DNA of 64,000 bases, from the NCBI GenBank assembly GCA_032718475.1, contig JAUCBJ010007776.1:1-64000 (forward strand). Direction: 5' to 3'. The notes under the pieces were generated by a model. That model had not been told where the DNA came from. It made no database searches and saw only the letters and a program-made list of their open reading frames with translations. The translations under genes were made by a program, and so were the position numbers. Shown here in pieces: positions 1 through 9,957 of this stretch (position 1 is its first letter; each line of letters begins with the position of its first letter). Source of the DNA: Nemertoderma westbladi (lineage: Eukaryota > Xenacoelomorpha > Nemertodermatida > Nemertodermatidae).

Positions 1-793
1 TGAAACTCACTTAACTAACTAACTAATTAATCAATCAAATCTTAACGAATCGAACCTTAACGCATCTTAACATACTTACTTAATTTAATTGCATTAATCA
101 TATTGTTTGTACTGTTATTTTACCGTCAGTTATTAATTGTACCTATTTGTTGATGGAAATATTGCTCTTTGGATAATACGGATAAATCACCCAAATTCCC
201 AATTTTCTTGATACACTACAGGTTAGAGAGACCGGTTATACATAACAATTGCGATTTATATTAATGTGGTGTGTATTGAATCCAATGTTATTTAGCAGAC
301 CCTACGTGAGTCAATTACTGCTCTCTTTATGTGTGATCAAATATACTGACTGTCGGCAGAATAGTGTGTACGATCGTGATTGGTAACAAAGTATTTCCTA
401 AAGAATACGCTTTATACTTTAATCATAAGCAGTATCGTTGCGTTTTAGTATAAGTCTTAGTTCTGTTTAAATAGATAAAGCGCCACGTCCTAAAGGAACT
501 GTTAATATTTCCCGAAAGCCAATAATATCTGTCAGAGATTAATTATTAACGATCTATTGAATAATACAGTAGGTATACACTGCAACCTTACACTGCAATA
601 ATAAAATTCAAGCATCCGAATTCAGTCTCCCGGGTGTAGATCCATCGGGTGAATGATCGCGCATGGGCTGACTTCGGCTAGTGTTTTGCGTATTAGCATA
701 AATTATTGTCGTATGCTAAAGTGGTTTTAATTAACTAAAAGACATATAAATTTTGGCAGGTTAAACTGCTAAAGGTCTTCAAAAGCGCGAACA
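1..793 (+). mobile_element. Diverged BEL/Pao LTR, old copy
   Basis: Read on the plus strand, this segment follows the reverse complement of the 1178-bp LTRs at 36477-37654 and 47322-48499 in the same order. Matching blocks include GCGCCACGTCCTAAAGGAAC near 480-500, TCAGAGATTA near 533, CTCCCGGGTGTAGATC near 627, GGTGAATGATCGCGC near 648 and the terminus GCGCGAACA ending at 793. Similarity is clear from about position 100 with many substitutions and small indels. The outer end is degraded or lies before the window. No internal element sequence follows 793, so it may be a solo LTR or the 3' LTR of an element to the left. It is much older than the intact pair. Positions 794-841 and 872-1053 show no feature I recognise. 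Confidence 0.75.
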
Positions 794-841
794 ATATCTG
801 ATGAAGTCCCCAGTCGGTACGAAATATATTATAATACTGTT

Positions 842-871
842 ATAATCTCGCAACAAATTTAATTATATTTA
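842..871 (+). repeat. 30-bp direct repeat, left copy
   Basis: The 30 bp starting ATAATCTCGCAACAAATTTA recur at 3066-3095. The two copies bracket the whole 21-bp minisatellite and its 180-bp leader. It could be a duplication border or a very long target duplication. Confidence 0.85.
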
Positions 872-1053
872 GTTTAAATAATGTCGGAAAAATAAAATCG
901 TTCCATCTATGAAATGTGCCGATTTGTATTTCTCTGGCCTCTGTTTGGTAAATAAATTCTGTATTATCTATACAATTTACGCAATTTTGTCGACAGGCCG
1001 GCACAGCATCCTTAAAAATGCAGCTGCAATGCAGCATGCCGATACTAGTAGTT

Positions 1054-3065
1054 CTCCACTCCTACTACCCCTTTCTACACTCACACTACCCCTTTCTTCG
1101 CCCCTACTACCCCTTTCTACACTTACACTACCCCTTCCTTCACTCCCACTACCCCTATATTCACTCCTACTACCCCTTTCTACACTCACACTACCCCTTT
1201 CTAAACTCACACTACCCCTTTCTTCACCCCTACTACCCCTTTCTTCACTCCTACTACCCCTTTCTTCACCCCTACTACCCCTTTCTTCACTCCTACTACC
1301 CCTATATTCACTACTACTACCCCTTTCTACACTCACACTACCCCTTTCTACACTCACACTACCCCTTTCTTCGCCCCTACTACCCCTTTCTACACTTACA
1401 CTACCCCTTTCTCCACTCCTACTACCCCTTTCTACACTCCCACTACCCCTTTCTTCACTCCCACTACCCCTATATTCACTCCTACTACCCCTTCCTTCAC
1501 TCCCACTACCCCTATATTCACTCCTACTACCCCTTTCTACACTCACACTACCCCTTTCTACACTCACACTACCCCTTTCTACACTCACACTACCCCTTTC
1601 TTCACCCCTACTACCCATTTCTTCACTCCTACTACCCCTTTCTTCACCCCTACTACCCCTATATTCACTCCTACTACCCCTTTCTACACTCACACTACCC
1701 CTATATTCACTCCTACTACCCCTTTCTTCACTCCTACTACCCCTTTCTTCACTCCAAATACCCATTTCTCCACTCCCACTACCCCTATATTCACTCCTAC
1801 TACCCCTTTCTACACTCCCACTACCCCTATATTCACTCCTACTACCCCTTCCTTCACTCCCACTACCCCTATATTCACTCCTACTACCCCTTTCTTCACT
1901 CCTACTACCCCTTTCTTCACTCCAAATACCCATTTCTCCACTCCCACTACCCCTATATTCACTCCTACTACCCCTTTCTACACTCCCACTACCCCTATAT
2001 TCACTCCTACTACCCCTTTCTACACTCACACTACCCCTTTCTTCACCCCTACTACCCCTTTCTTCACTCCTACTACCCCTTTCTTCACCCCTACTACCCC
2101 TTTCTTCACCCCTACTACCCCTTTCTTCACTCCTACTACCCCTTCCTTCACTCCCACTACCCCTATATTCACTCCTACTACCCCTTTCTACACTCACACT
2201 ACCCCTTTCTACACTCACACTACCCCTTTCTTCACCCCTACTACCCCTTTCTTCACTCCTACTACCCCTTTCTTCACCCCTACTACCCCTTTCTTCACTC
2301 CTACTACCCCTTCCTTCACTCCCACTACCCCTATATTTACTCCTACTACCCCTTTCTACACTCACACTACCCCTATATTCACCCCTACTACCCCTTTCTT
2401 CACCCCTACTACCCCTTTCTTCACTCCTACTACCCCTTTCTTCACCCCTACTACCCCTTTCTTCACTCCTACTACCCCTTCCTTCACTCCCACTACCCCT
2501 ATATTCACTCCTACTACCCCTTTCTACACTCACACTACCCCTTTCTTCACCCCTACTACCCCTTTCTTCACTCCTACTACCCCTTCCTTCACTCCCACTA
2601 CCCCTATATTCACTCCTACTACCCCTTTCTACACTCACACTACCCCTTTCTTCCCCCCTACTACCCCTTTCTACACTTACACTACCCCTTTCTCCACTCC
2701 TACTACCCCTTTCTACACTCCCACTACCCCTTTCTTCACTCCCACTACCCCTATATTCACTCCTACTACAGCTTCCTTCACTCCCACTACCCCTATATTC
2801 ACTCCTACTACCCCTTTATACACTCCCACTACCCCTATATTCACTCCTTCTACCCCTTCCTTCACTCCCACTACCCCTATATCCACTCCTACTACCCCTT
2901 TCTTCACTCCTACTACCCCTTTCTTCACTCCAAATACCCATTTCTCCACTCCCACTACCCCTATATTCACTCCTACTACCCCTTTCTACACTCCCACTAC
3001 CCCTATATTCACTCCTACTACCCCTTTCTTCACTCCTACTACCCCTTTCTTCACTCCAAATACCC
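1054..3065 (+). repeat. 21-bp C-rich minisatellite (about 96 copies)
   Basis: Tandem 21-bp units with core CTACTACCCCTTTCTTCAC. Variants (TTTCTACAC, CTATATTCAC, CTTCCTTCAC) recur in repeated combinations, so the array grew by multi-unit duplications. Because 21 is divisible by 3, several frames stay open through the whole array on both strands; these predicted low-complexity proteins show no sign of being real genes. The array probably lies in the intron before the first visible guanylate kinase exon. Confidence 0.95.
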
Positions 3066-3095
3066 ATAATCTCGCAACAAATTTAATTATATTTA
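3066..3095 (+). repeat. 30-bp direct repeat, right copy
   Basis: Identical to 842-871. It starts directly at the last partial unit of the minisatellite. Confidence 0.85.
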
Positions 3096-3184
3096 TACTA
3101 TGAATCAACCATCATTAACTCAATTAATTATCGCTATTATTTAAACTCTTATTATAAAGTGATGTTGTTCATCCTTTTCTTCAT

Positions 3185-3360
3185 TAATCATCGGATTGGA
3201 TTGGCTTCATATATTATTTATTTATCATCTGATTGGCTGCAGATTTCCACCATTAATTATCTGATTGGCTGCAGATTTCCTCCATTAATCAACTGATTGG
3301 TTCCTGTTTGATGATGTACTTCTGATTGGCTGCTGCATTGCATCATTTACAGCTGATTGA
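3185..3360 (+). repeat. Degenerate tandem repeat with ATTGG cores
   Basis: About five imperfect units share CTGATTGGCTGCAGATTT followed by a TCATTAAT-like stretch, spaced roughly 35-45 bp apart. Each carries ATTGG, the inverted CCAAT pentamer. It lies in intron sequence just upstream of the guanylate kinase exon. Confidence 0.6.
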
Positions 3361-3453
3361 GTACAGATATGGTTCCCCACTCCTTGAACCTAATATTATT
3401 ACATGTATTTAATATTGTTCTCCCCCCTAACACAGGTCACACTACTTCCTTAG

Positions 3454-3766
3454 GCCAACCCCGATCTGTTTGGCTTCAGTACATCTCATACAACCAGGGC
3501 ACCCCGGCCTGGAGAACAGAATGGCCTTGACTACCACTTCACTACCAGGGAGACAATGCGAGATGCAATCGCTCGTGGCGATATGTTAGAGTTTGCCGAG
3601 TTCTCTGGGAATCTATATGGGACGAGCAAGCGAGCGGTGCAAGCCGTTAGCTTGGATGGAAAAGTCTGCATTCTTGATGTGGATGCCCAGGGAGTTCGGA
3701 ATATCAAACAGACAGATTTGAATCCGCTTTATGTATTTCTTAAACCCCCAAGTATTAAAGTTCTGG
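3454..3766 (+). CDS. GUK1: Guanylate kinase, penultimate coding exon
   Basis: Part of guanylate kinase, which transfers phosphate from ATP to GMP to make GDP in the cytosol. Translation from 3454 gives a phase-0 stretch through [34 protein letters not shown] and [13 protein letters not shown]. These are the family's GMP-binding segment (Ser/Arg/Arg/Glu/Tyr pattern), the second GMP-contact segment and the core strand before the lid. The acceptor is CTTCCTTAG at 3445-3453; an alternative AG at 3434-3435 would put a TAG in frame. The donor is GTGAGT at 3767, after the first base of a Glu codon. The P-loop exon (about 25-35 residues) is absent and must lie before the window. Reading starts at 3556 or other internal ATGs are not real starts. 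Confidence 0.93.
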
Positions 3767-4020
3767 GTGAGTTAAATTATTCTGAGTTAGATACCTTAGC
3801 TGCTTAACTACCCATCTACCTACCTACCAACCTACCTACTAGTGATGCGACAGTGCTCCGGGCCAATTTTCTGGCTCCGGCTCTAGTTCCGGCTCCGGGA
3901 AAATTAACCAGGAACCAATCCGGAGCTTATGTTTTTTAAATTCGAATGAAAATAATAAGTTTTTTTGATGTATGAATAATGTAAATTACAGAGATCATAG
4001 TATTTAACATATCTCATTAC

Positions 4021-4228
4021 GTAATTCGGTCCCGAACAATTCGGTCCCGAACAATTCGGTCCCGGACAATTCGGTCCCGGACAATTCGGTCCCGGACAAT
4101 TCATTCCGGACAACTCGGTCCGGACAATTCGGTCCCAAAACACTAAATAAATGGGATCGAATTGTCTGGGGGAGCTGGGACCGAATTGTCCGGTTCCTGA
4201 TAGCAACTTTTTAGTGCTTTTTTGATAT
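4021..4228 (-). mobile_element. Fold-back element with 15-bp tandem arms, copy 1
   Basis: Six or seven 15-bp units (core ACAATTCGGTCCC) run to about 4133, then a spacer AAAACACTAAATAAATGG, then units in the opposite orientation (GGGACCGAATTGTCCGG), then TTTTTAGTGCTTTTTTGATAT. The same order, reverse-complemented, is found at 7758-8169. The two arms can therefore pair with each other. Confidence 0.75.
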
Positions 4229-4577
4229 AGGGTTGGTGACTCAAAAAAAACATTTCTATAAACACGTTCATAAAATGTAAAAAGGTGTGCTGATCACGAA
4301 TCTGAAAACCGTTATTATATTCATCGAGTTCTGGCTGAGATTGAGGGGTTTATACACAAGCGCGGGAAAATCTTAGTTTAAACGCTCTGATTTACACTGT
4401 ACCACTTACTGTTCCACTTTGTCTCTACGCAACGCTAACAACATTAACTAGCTAACAGCATACAGTTTACTATTGTTTGATATAGGCTAATTTTAGTTAT
4501 AAAGATAAGTATAAGTTTGACACAACAATGTAATGTTCATTGTTTAACCCTATTAGTACCGGGCTATAAAATGTTGA

Positions 4578-4599
4578 CCCCCCCCCCCCCCCCCCCCCC
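4578..4599 (+). repeat. Homopolymer run of 22 C
   Basis: An uninterrupted C run immediately before the 5' end of the truncated LINE copy that begins near 4603. The length may be affected by sequencing or assembly. Confidence 0.85.
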
Positions 4600-4602
4600 T
4601 AA

Positions 4603-5253
4603 AATCTTCTCTTGACGACTTCCAGTACCTAGGATCATGAATAGAGAGTAGCAAAAAGGACATAGAAGTTAGGAATTCAAAGGCTTGGGTAGCTCTATCA
4701 AAAATGGATACCATCTGGAAATCAGATCCCTCCAGGCACCTGAAGACTAAGTTCTTTCGAGCCACAGTGGAAAGTGTATTTTTATACGGGGGTGAGACCT
4801 GGACACTGACTAAATCACTTGAACAACGAATTGATGGTTGCTACACAAGACTACTAAGGGTAGCCATAAACATCAGCTGGAGAAAACACATGACAAACGC
4901 CGAGCTTTATGGTACAATACCACCTGTATCAACCACCCTCCGTAAACGCAGATTAAGATTCAGTGGGCACTGCTGGCGAAGTAAAGACGAGGTAATACCA
5001 GATCTACTTCTCTGGCAACCAACTCATGGAAAGCGTAGTCGTGGACGACCTGCCATAACATATATAGATCAACTTGAAAGGGATACTGAACTTGGGAGAA
5101 ACGAAATTGCGACAACTATGGAGAATCGGGAAGCCTGGAAGGATCTCATTCCCACTGTCCGAGTTCGCTGGACCTAGTAGTAGTTGGAGAATCGGGAAGC
5201 CTGGAAGGATCTCATTCCCACTGTCCGAGTTCGCTCGACTTAGTATTAGTAGT
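4603..5253 (+). pseudogene. 5'-truncated LINE (RT C-terminal region and 3' end)
   Basis: Matches the 3' end of the minus-strand LINE at 28883-32477. It opens within the segment after the RT core (DFQYLGS-like) and contains a Trp-to-stop change (TGA at about 4637). From 4704 to 5177 it is open, through WKSDPSRHLKTKFFRATVES, YGGETWTLTKSLEQR and RRLRFSGHCWR, the usual C-terminal region of this endonuclease-type LINE. After the stop the last 63 bp of the coding region are repeated once, followed by TAGTATTAGTAGTA, exactly as in the other copy. It is a dead, 5'-truncated insertion. Confidence 0.9.
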
Positions 5254-5439
5254 AACGGTTATATTACTAACACATATTGGATATTCCTACTGCTCTACGT
5301 GGCCTAGCCAATGAATGCACTCCAATCAGATGGTATTCTGTCCCATCATTGGCTATCCTATTAATCTCTCCTTCGGCAATCCCTGCTGCCATTATCCCTA
5401 CGTGCTAGCCCCCTTTGCCCCCTTGAGATGGTTTATGGC

Positions 5440-5896
5440 CTATCAGTAACCGACAGTAATGCAGTTTCAGTACTATGTAATGGTCGATATGCACTTTCCA
5501 TTGGCTCATTAAGAGAGTTCATATCCATATGTTTCATTAGCTGTATAGCTACGGCATTCTCAGTTAACTTGGCTATGTATATGAGATGTGAGACTGGTCT
5601 AAAGTTCTTAAAAACTTCTGGGTCCAGACGCAGCTTCTTCAGTACCGGCGATAATACCGCTTCTTTGAAAAGTTGTGGAACTGTAGAAGTTGAAGTGACA
5701 AATTAATAATTATTGTGATAATGGGTAGAAGTAACTTGATGGATAATTTAACGAAACGCGTTGGCATCGGGTCACACGGACTAGATTTCGATTTCGAGTT
5801 CTTTATTAGAGCTACAGTATCAGCTGTGGACAGGTCATCAAATATTCGGAAGGAATTGTTTGGAGATTCAGTTAGAGCTGCTGCCGGAGTAACCAT
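5440..5896 (-). pseudogene. CR1-like LINE reverse transcriptase fragment
   Basis: On the minus strand from 5896, residues include LSTADTVALIKNSKSKSSP, DPMPTRFVK and [14 protein letters not shown]. After a frameshift near 5650-5660 the reading continues [33 protein letters not shown] and [15 protein letters not shown]. This is the N-terminal half of a CR1/jockey-type reverse transcriptase (domains before motif A). It is cut on its upstream side by the 30-bp minisatellite and lacks the catalytic Asp motifs. A plus-strand frame over 5428-5706 is its antisense shadow. Confidence 0.8.
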
Positions 5897-7502
5897 TACC
5901 GGATTCGGATCCGCTGGTGTAGCGGTTACCGGATTCAGACCCGCTGGAGTAACGGTTACCGGTTTCGGACCCGCTGGAGTAACGGTTACCGGTTTCGGAC
6001 CCGCCGGAGTAACGGTTACCGGTTTCGGACCCGCTGGAGTAACGGTTACCGGTTTCGGACCCGCCGGAGTAACGGTTACCGTTTACGGACCCGCTGGAGT
6101 AACGGTTGCCGAGTTCGGACCCGCTGGAGTAACAGTTACCGTATTCGAACCTGCTGCAGTAACGGTTACCGGATTCCGACCCGCAGGAGTTACAGTTAAC
6201 GGATTCGGACCGCTGGAGTAACGGTTACCGGTTTCGGACCCGCTGGAGTAACGGTTACCGGTTTCGGACACGCTGGAGTAACAGTTACCGGATTCGGACC
6301 CGCCGGAGTAACGGTTACCGGTTTCGGACCCGCTGGAGTAACGGTTACCGGTTTCGGACCCGCCGGAGTAACGGTTACCGGATTCGGACCCGCCGGAGTA
6401 ACGGTTACCGGTTTCGGACCCGCTGGAGTAACGGTTACCGGTTTCGGACCCGCTGGAGTAACGGTTACCGGTTTCGGACCCGCTGGAGTAACGGTTGCCG
6501 AGTTCGGACCCGCCGGAGTAACGGTTACCGGTTTCGGACCCGCTGGAGTAACGGTTACCGGTTTCGGACCCGCCGGAGTAACGGTTACCGGTTTCGGACC
6601 CGCTGGAGTAACGGTTACCGTTTACGGACCCGCTGGAGTAACGGTTGCCGAGTTCGGACCCGCTGGAGTAACGGTTACCGGTTTCGGACCCGCTGGAGTA
6701 ACAGTTACCGTATTCGAACCTGCTGCAGTAACGGTTACCGGATTCCGACCCGCAGGAGTTACAGTTAACGGATTCGGACCGCTGGAGTAACGGTTACCGG
6801 TTTCGGACCCGCTGGAGTTACAGTTAACGGATTCGAACCTGCTGCAGTAACGGTTACCGGATTCCGACCCGCAGGAGTTACAGTTAACGGATTCGGACCG
6901 CTGGAGTAACGGTTACCGGATTCCGACCCGCAGGAGTTACAGTTAACGGATTCGGACCGCTGGAGTAACGGTTGCCGAGTTCGGACCCGCTGGAGTAACG
7001 GTTACCGGTTTCGGACCCGCTGGAGTAACAGTTAACGTATTCGAACCTGCTGCAGTAACGGTTACCGGATTCCGACCCGCAGGAGTTACAGTTAACGGAT
7101 TCGGACCGCTGGAGTAACGGTTACCGGATTCCGACCCGCAGGAGTTACAGTTAACGGATTCGGACCGCTGGAGTAACGGTTGCCGAGTTCGGACCCGCTG
7201 GAGTAACGGTTACCGGTTTCGGACCCGCTGGAGTAACGGTTACCGGTTTCGGACCTGCTGGAGTAACAGTTACCGGATTCGGACCCGCCGGAGTAACGGT
7301 TACCGGTTTCGGACCCGCTGGAGTAACAGTTACCGTATTCGAACCTGCTGCAGTAACGGTTACCGGATTCCGACCCGCAGGAGTTACAGTTAACGGATTC
7401 GGACCCGCCGGAGTAACGGTTACCAGTTTCGGACCCGCTGGAGTAACAGTTACCGGTTTCGGACCCGCTGGAGTAACGGTTACCGGTTTCGGACACGCTG
7501 GA
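5888..7502 (+). repeat. 30-bp minisatellite with higher-order structure (about 54 copies)
   Basis: Units contain GGACCCGCTGGAGTAACGG followed by TTACCGGTTTC. A multi-unit block (a GTATTCGAACCTGCTGCAG unit, a GGATTCCGACCCGCAGGAG unit and a 29-bp unit lacking one C) recurs several times, near 6140, 6708, 7037 and 7337, with shortened versions near 6830 and 6890. Each standard unit has the interrupted palindrome GTAACGGTTAC. Confidence 0.95.
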
Positions 7503-7570
7503 TCAGCAACAGTTTAGGTCTAATTCTGAAATATCAATGTTTTCACAAGTGTTTTTATCATTTCAAGGAA

Positions 7571-7760
7571 ATGCTAGCTAGTAACAAAAAATACTAGCTA
7601 CACCTTAATAAATAATATATAATAATGTTCTCGAACACTTACCAATAAATAAAGTAAAAAAAAATACAGTATATTTAAAATTTCAAAATATTCTAGCAAG
7701 TAAATAACACTAGCTACCATAACAAATATCTGTACTAATGTTCTAGAACATTTACCAATA
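7571..7760 (+). repeat. 115-bp imperfect tandem duplication
   Basis: AATGTTCTCGAACACTTACC at about 7622 and AATGTTCTAGAACATTTACC at about 7737 are 115 bp apart, each preceded by CTAGCTA-rich sequence. The second contains the perfect palindrome AATGTTCTAGAACATT, with the TTCnnGAA arrangement of heat-shock elements; a regulatory role is not shown. Confidence 0.65.
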
Positions 7761-8169
7761 TCAAAAAAGCACTAAAAAGTTGCAATCAGGAACCGGACAA
7801 TTCGGTCTCGGACAATTCGGTCCCGGACAATTCGGTCTCGGACAATTCGGTCCCGGACAATTCGGTCCCGGACAATTCGGTCCCGGACAATTCGGTCCCG
7901 GACAATTCGGTCCCGGACAATTCGGTCCCGGACAATTCGGTCCCGGACAATTCGGTCCCGGACAATTCGGTCCCGGACAATTCGGTCCCGGACAATTCGG
8001 TCTCGGACAATTCGGTCCCGGACAATTCGGTCCCGGACAATTCGGTCCTGGACAATTCGGTACCGGACAATTCGGTCCCGGACAATTCGGTACCATTTAT
8101 TTAGTGTTTTGGGACCGATTTGTCCGGGACCGAATTGTCCGGGACCGAATTGTCCGGACCGAATTGTCC
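7758..8169 (+). mobile_element. Fold-back element with 15-bp tandem arms, copy 2
   Basis: Begins ATATCAAAAAAGCACTAAAA, then about 20 nearly identical 15-bp units (GGACAATTCGGTCCC) to about 8091, the spacer CATTTATTTAGTGTTTTG, then three or four units in reverse orientation to 8169. The left arm is expanded compared with copy 1, while the right arm is shorter. Confidence 0.8.
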
Positions 8170-8470
8170 TACATAATAGCATGCGACTGTAAAATGCTAA
8201 TTTCCCTAACTTAATTATTAATAATTTAACATTGTAGCGTGGCGAGCTATTAAATTAATTCGCCGAGTAAGAATCCCTCTTGTCTCATGAACTCATACCT
8301 ATCTATGTCTACTATAATAATGCACTTGAATTATCAAACACCAAACCCCCGGCTCCGACTCTGGATAAATTTTAGCTCTGTCGCATCCCTACCTACATAC
8401 ATCTACCATCCAGCCTGCCCTATATTACTCTATAATTGTTCTATCAGCTATTATTTTATTGCCCGTATAG

Positions 8471-8664
8471 AACAACGCCTGCGCTCTAGAGCCACTGAAA
8501 CAGACGTCAGTCTGAGACTCCGACTAACTACTGCTGTCGGAGAGATGGAATACGGTGAGACCGTGGGAAACTTCCATCATATCATAGTAAACGATGAGCT
8601 GGAAGTAGCCTATAAAGAGTTCGAGGCAGTAATGATGTCAGTTGTATCGGAACTTGAGTCATAA
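8471..8664 (+). CDS. GUK1: Guanylate kinase, last coding exon
   Basis: Completes the split Glu codon and reads EQRLRSRATETDVSLRLRL, then GNFHHIIVNDELEVAYKEFE, ending with TAA at 8662-8664. This is the lid region with its Arg residues and the C-terminal helices of guanylate kinase, in the expected order and with nothing missing. With the exon at 3454-3766 it gives about 168 residues, against about 190-200 for the whole family, so only the N-terminal P-loop part is outside the window. The 27-bp G-rich array starts under 50 bp after the stop, and the first AATAAA I see downstream is near 9331, so the array may be part of the 3' UTR. Confidence 0.93.
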
Positions 8665-8711
8665 TTAATTGATATTGATTATTGATATATATTAGTCATT
8701 AATAATGTGTT

Positions 8712-9207
8712 GGGTGTTTAAGTATGGGTGGATACGGCGGGTGTTTAAGTATGGGTGGATACGGCGGGTGTTTAAGTATGGGTGGATACGGCGGGTGTTT
8801 AAGTATGGGTGGATACGGCGGGTGTTTAAGTATGGGTGGATACGGCGGGTGTTTAAGTATGGGTGGATACGGCGGGTGTTTAAGTATGGGTGGATACGGC
8901 GGGTGTTTAAGTATGGGTGGATACGGCGGGTGTTTAAGTATGGGTGGATACGGCGGGTGTTTAAGTATGGGTGGATACGGCGGGTGTTTAAGTATGGGTG
9001 GATACGGCGGGTGTTTAAGTTTGGGTGGATACGGCGGGTGTTTAAGTATGGGTGGATACGGCGGGTGTTTAAGTATGGGTGGATACGGCGGGTGTTTAAG
9101 TATGGGTGGATACGGCGGGTGTTTAAGTATGGGTGGATACGGCGGGTGTTTAAGTATGGGTGGATACGGCGGGTGTTTAAGTATGGGTGGATACGGCGGG
9201 TTTTTAA
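8712..9207 (+). repeat. 27-bp G-rich minisatellite (about 18 copies)
   Basis: Nearly perfect units with core GGGTGGATACGGCGGGTGTT; one substitution (TTGGG for ATGGG) is visible at about 9021. Such homogeneity points to recent expansion. GGG runs recur in each unit. All frames are open because 27 is divisible by 3. Confidence 0.95.
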
Positions 9208-9957
9208 CCCTATCTGGCCCGGGTATTTTACAACGTAGTAATTGGTTCATGGTTCATTTTAGAAATTTTTTTGATCGTGGCTAAAAATTAAAATTTTATT
9301 GGTATAAGGGTTTTCGAGGTCGCTGTTTACAATAAAACTTGTTTAAAATATTTCTGGAAATGCAAACGTATTTTTTGGTGACATTCTGTTGCCCCAGAAC
9401 GAAAAGTACAAGTAGTAAAAACTGTTAAATGTTGCCTTGGTTTTGTAATTCTGAAGCTATATTGGTTTTCAAGGTCGCTGATTACGATACAATTCGTTAA
9501 AAATCATTCGTGGTAACGCAACTATCATTTTTGGTGTTTGTCTGATGGGACCAAAAAATACAAGTATCAAAAAATGTCAAACCGCTAAAATCGAATTTGT
9601 TTGGATAAAACGTTATTTTTGAGTGTCATATTCGTGATCAGCGTCCCAGGAAACAAAGAATGTCTAAAAATCATGTTGATTTGGTAATTATTTTTTATTA
9701 TTAAATTTGTGCTACTTTATAGCACGAAAAATACTGGAGATGGGTGCCGGAATGGGACCACTACACGAAAACTGACAGCCATGTTATAATGACTTAAGTT
9801 ATATTGGATAGCCCATTAAATTTTAGGAAAATTCACGAAATCTCAGTTTTCCCACTAAACCTGACTGAAAAATACAGTTAAATTAAAAAAAAAATTCTAA
9901 AATAGACATCACCAACCGGGCCTAATGGTGTTATGGGTTGGTGTGTTGTGTATACGC
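9208..9957 (+). repeat. Spacer with a 155-bp imperfect duplication
   Basis: TTTTCGAGGTCGCTG at 9311 and TTTTCAAGGTCGCTG at 9466 start two diverged copies that run about 115 bp each, through a TTTTTGGTG block and ACAAGTA. The rest, to 9957, is AT-rich with no gene or repeat I recognise. Confidence 0.55.

Larger units (their letters stand above)
3840..8391. mobile_element. Possible hAT-like element ends (18-bp inverted repeat)
   Basis: 3840-3857 reads TAGTGATGCGACAGTGCT. The reverse complement of 8374-8391 reads TAGGGATGCGACAGAGCT, 16 of 18 identical. Both sides continue into GGCTCCG-rich sequence. Form and length resemble hAT-type terminal inverted repeats. The flanks are CTAC-rich (7 of 8 bp agree in one alignment), so a target duplication cannot be proved. 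No transposase is visible; the interior is occupied by other repeats. Confidence 0.45.
3767..8470 (+). other. Guanylate kinase intron, 4704 bp, full of nested repeats
   Basis: GTGAGT donor at 3767, and acceptor TTATTTTATTGCCCGTATAG ending at 8470 after a T-rich tract. Splicing joins G at 3766 to AA at 8471, restoring a Glu codon at the conserved VLEQRL position. The intron holds hAT-like inverted ends, two fold-back elements, a truncated LINE, a CR1-like RT fragment, a 30-bp minisatellite and a 115-bp duplication. The stretches 4230-4577, 5254-5427 and 8170-8370 hold nothing I recognise. Confidence 0.9.

Noticed and set aside
909-3086. Long open frames (up to 725 codons) on both strands in the 21-bp array
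   Set aside because: The repeat period is divisible by 3, so several frames stay open at once; no signal, domain or codon pattern supports a gene.
1-3453. P-loop exon of guanylate kinase
   Set aside because: I looked for a GPSGAGKST-like coding segment and found none; it must lie before the window.
5715-8214. Frames over the 30-bp and 15-bp intronic arrays
   Set aside because: Open only because of the periods 30 and 15; they lie in a spliced intron.
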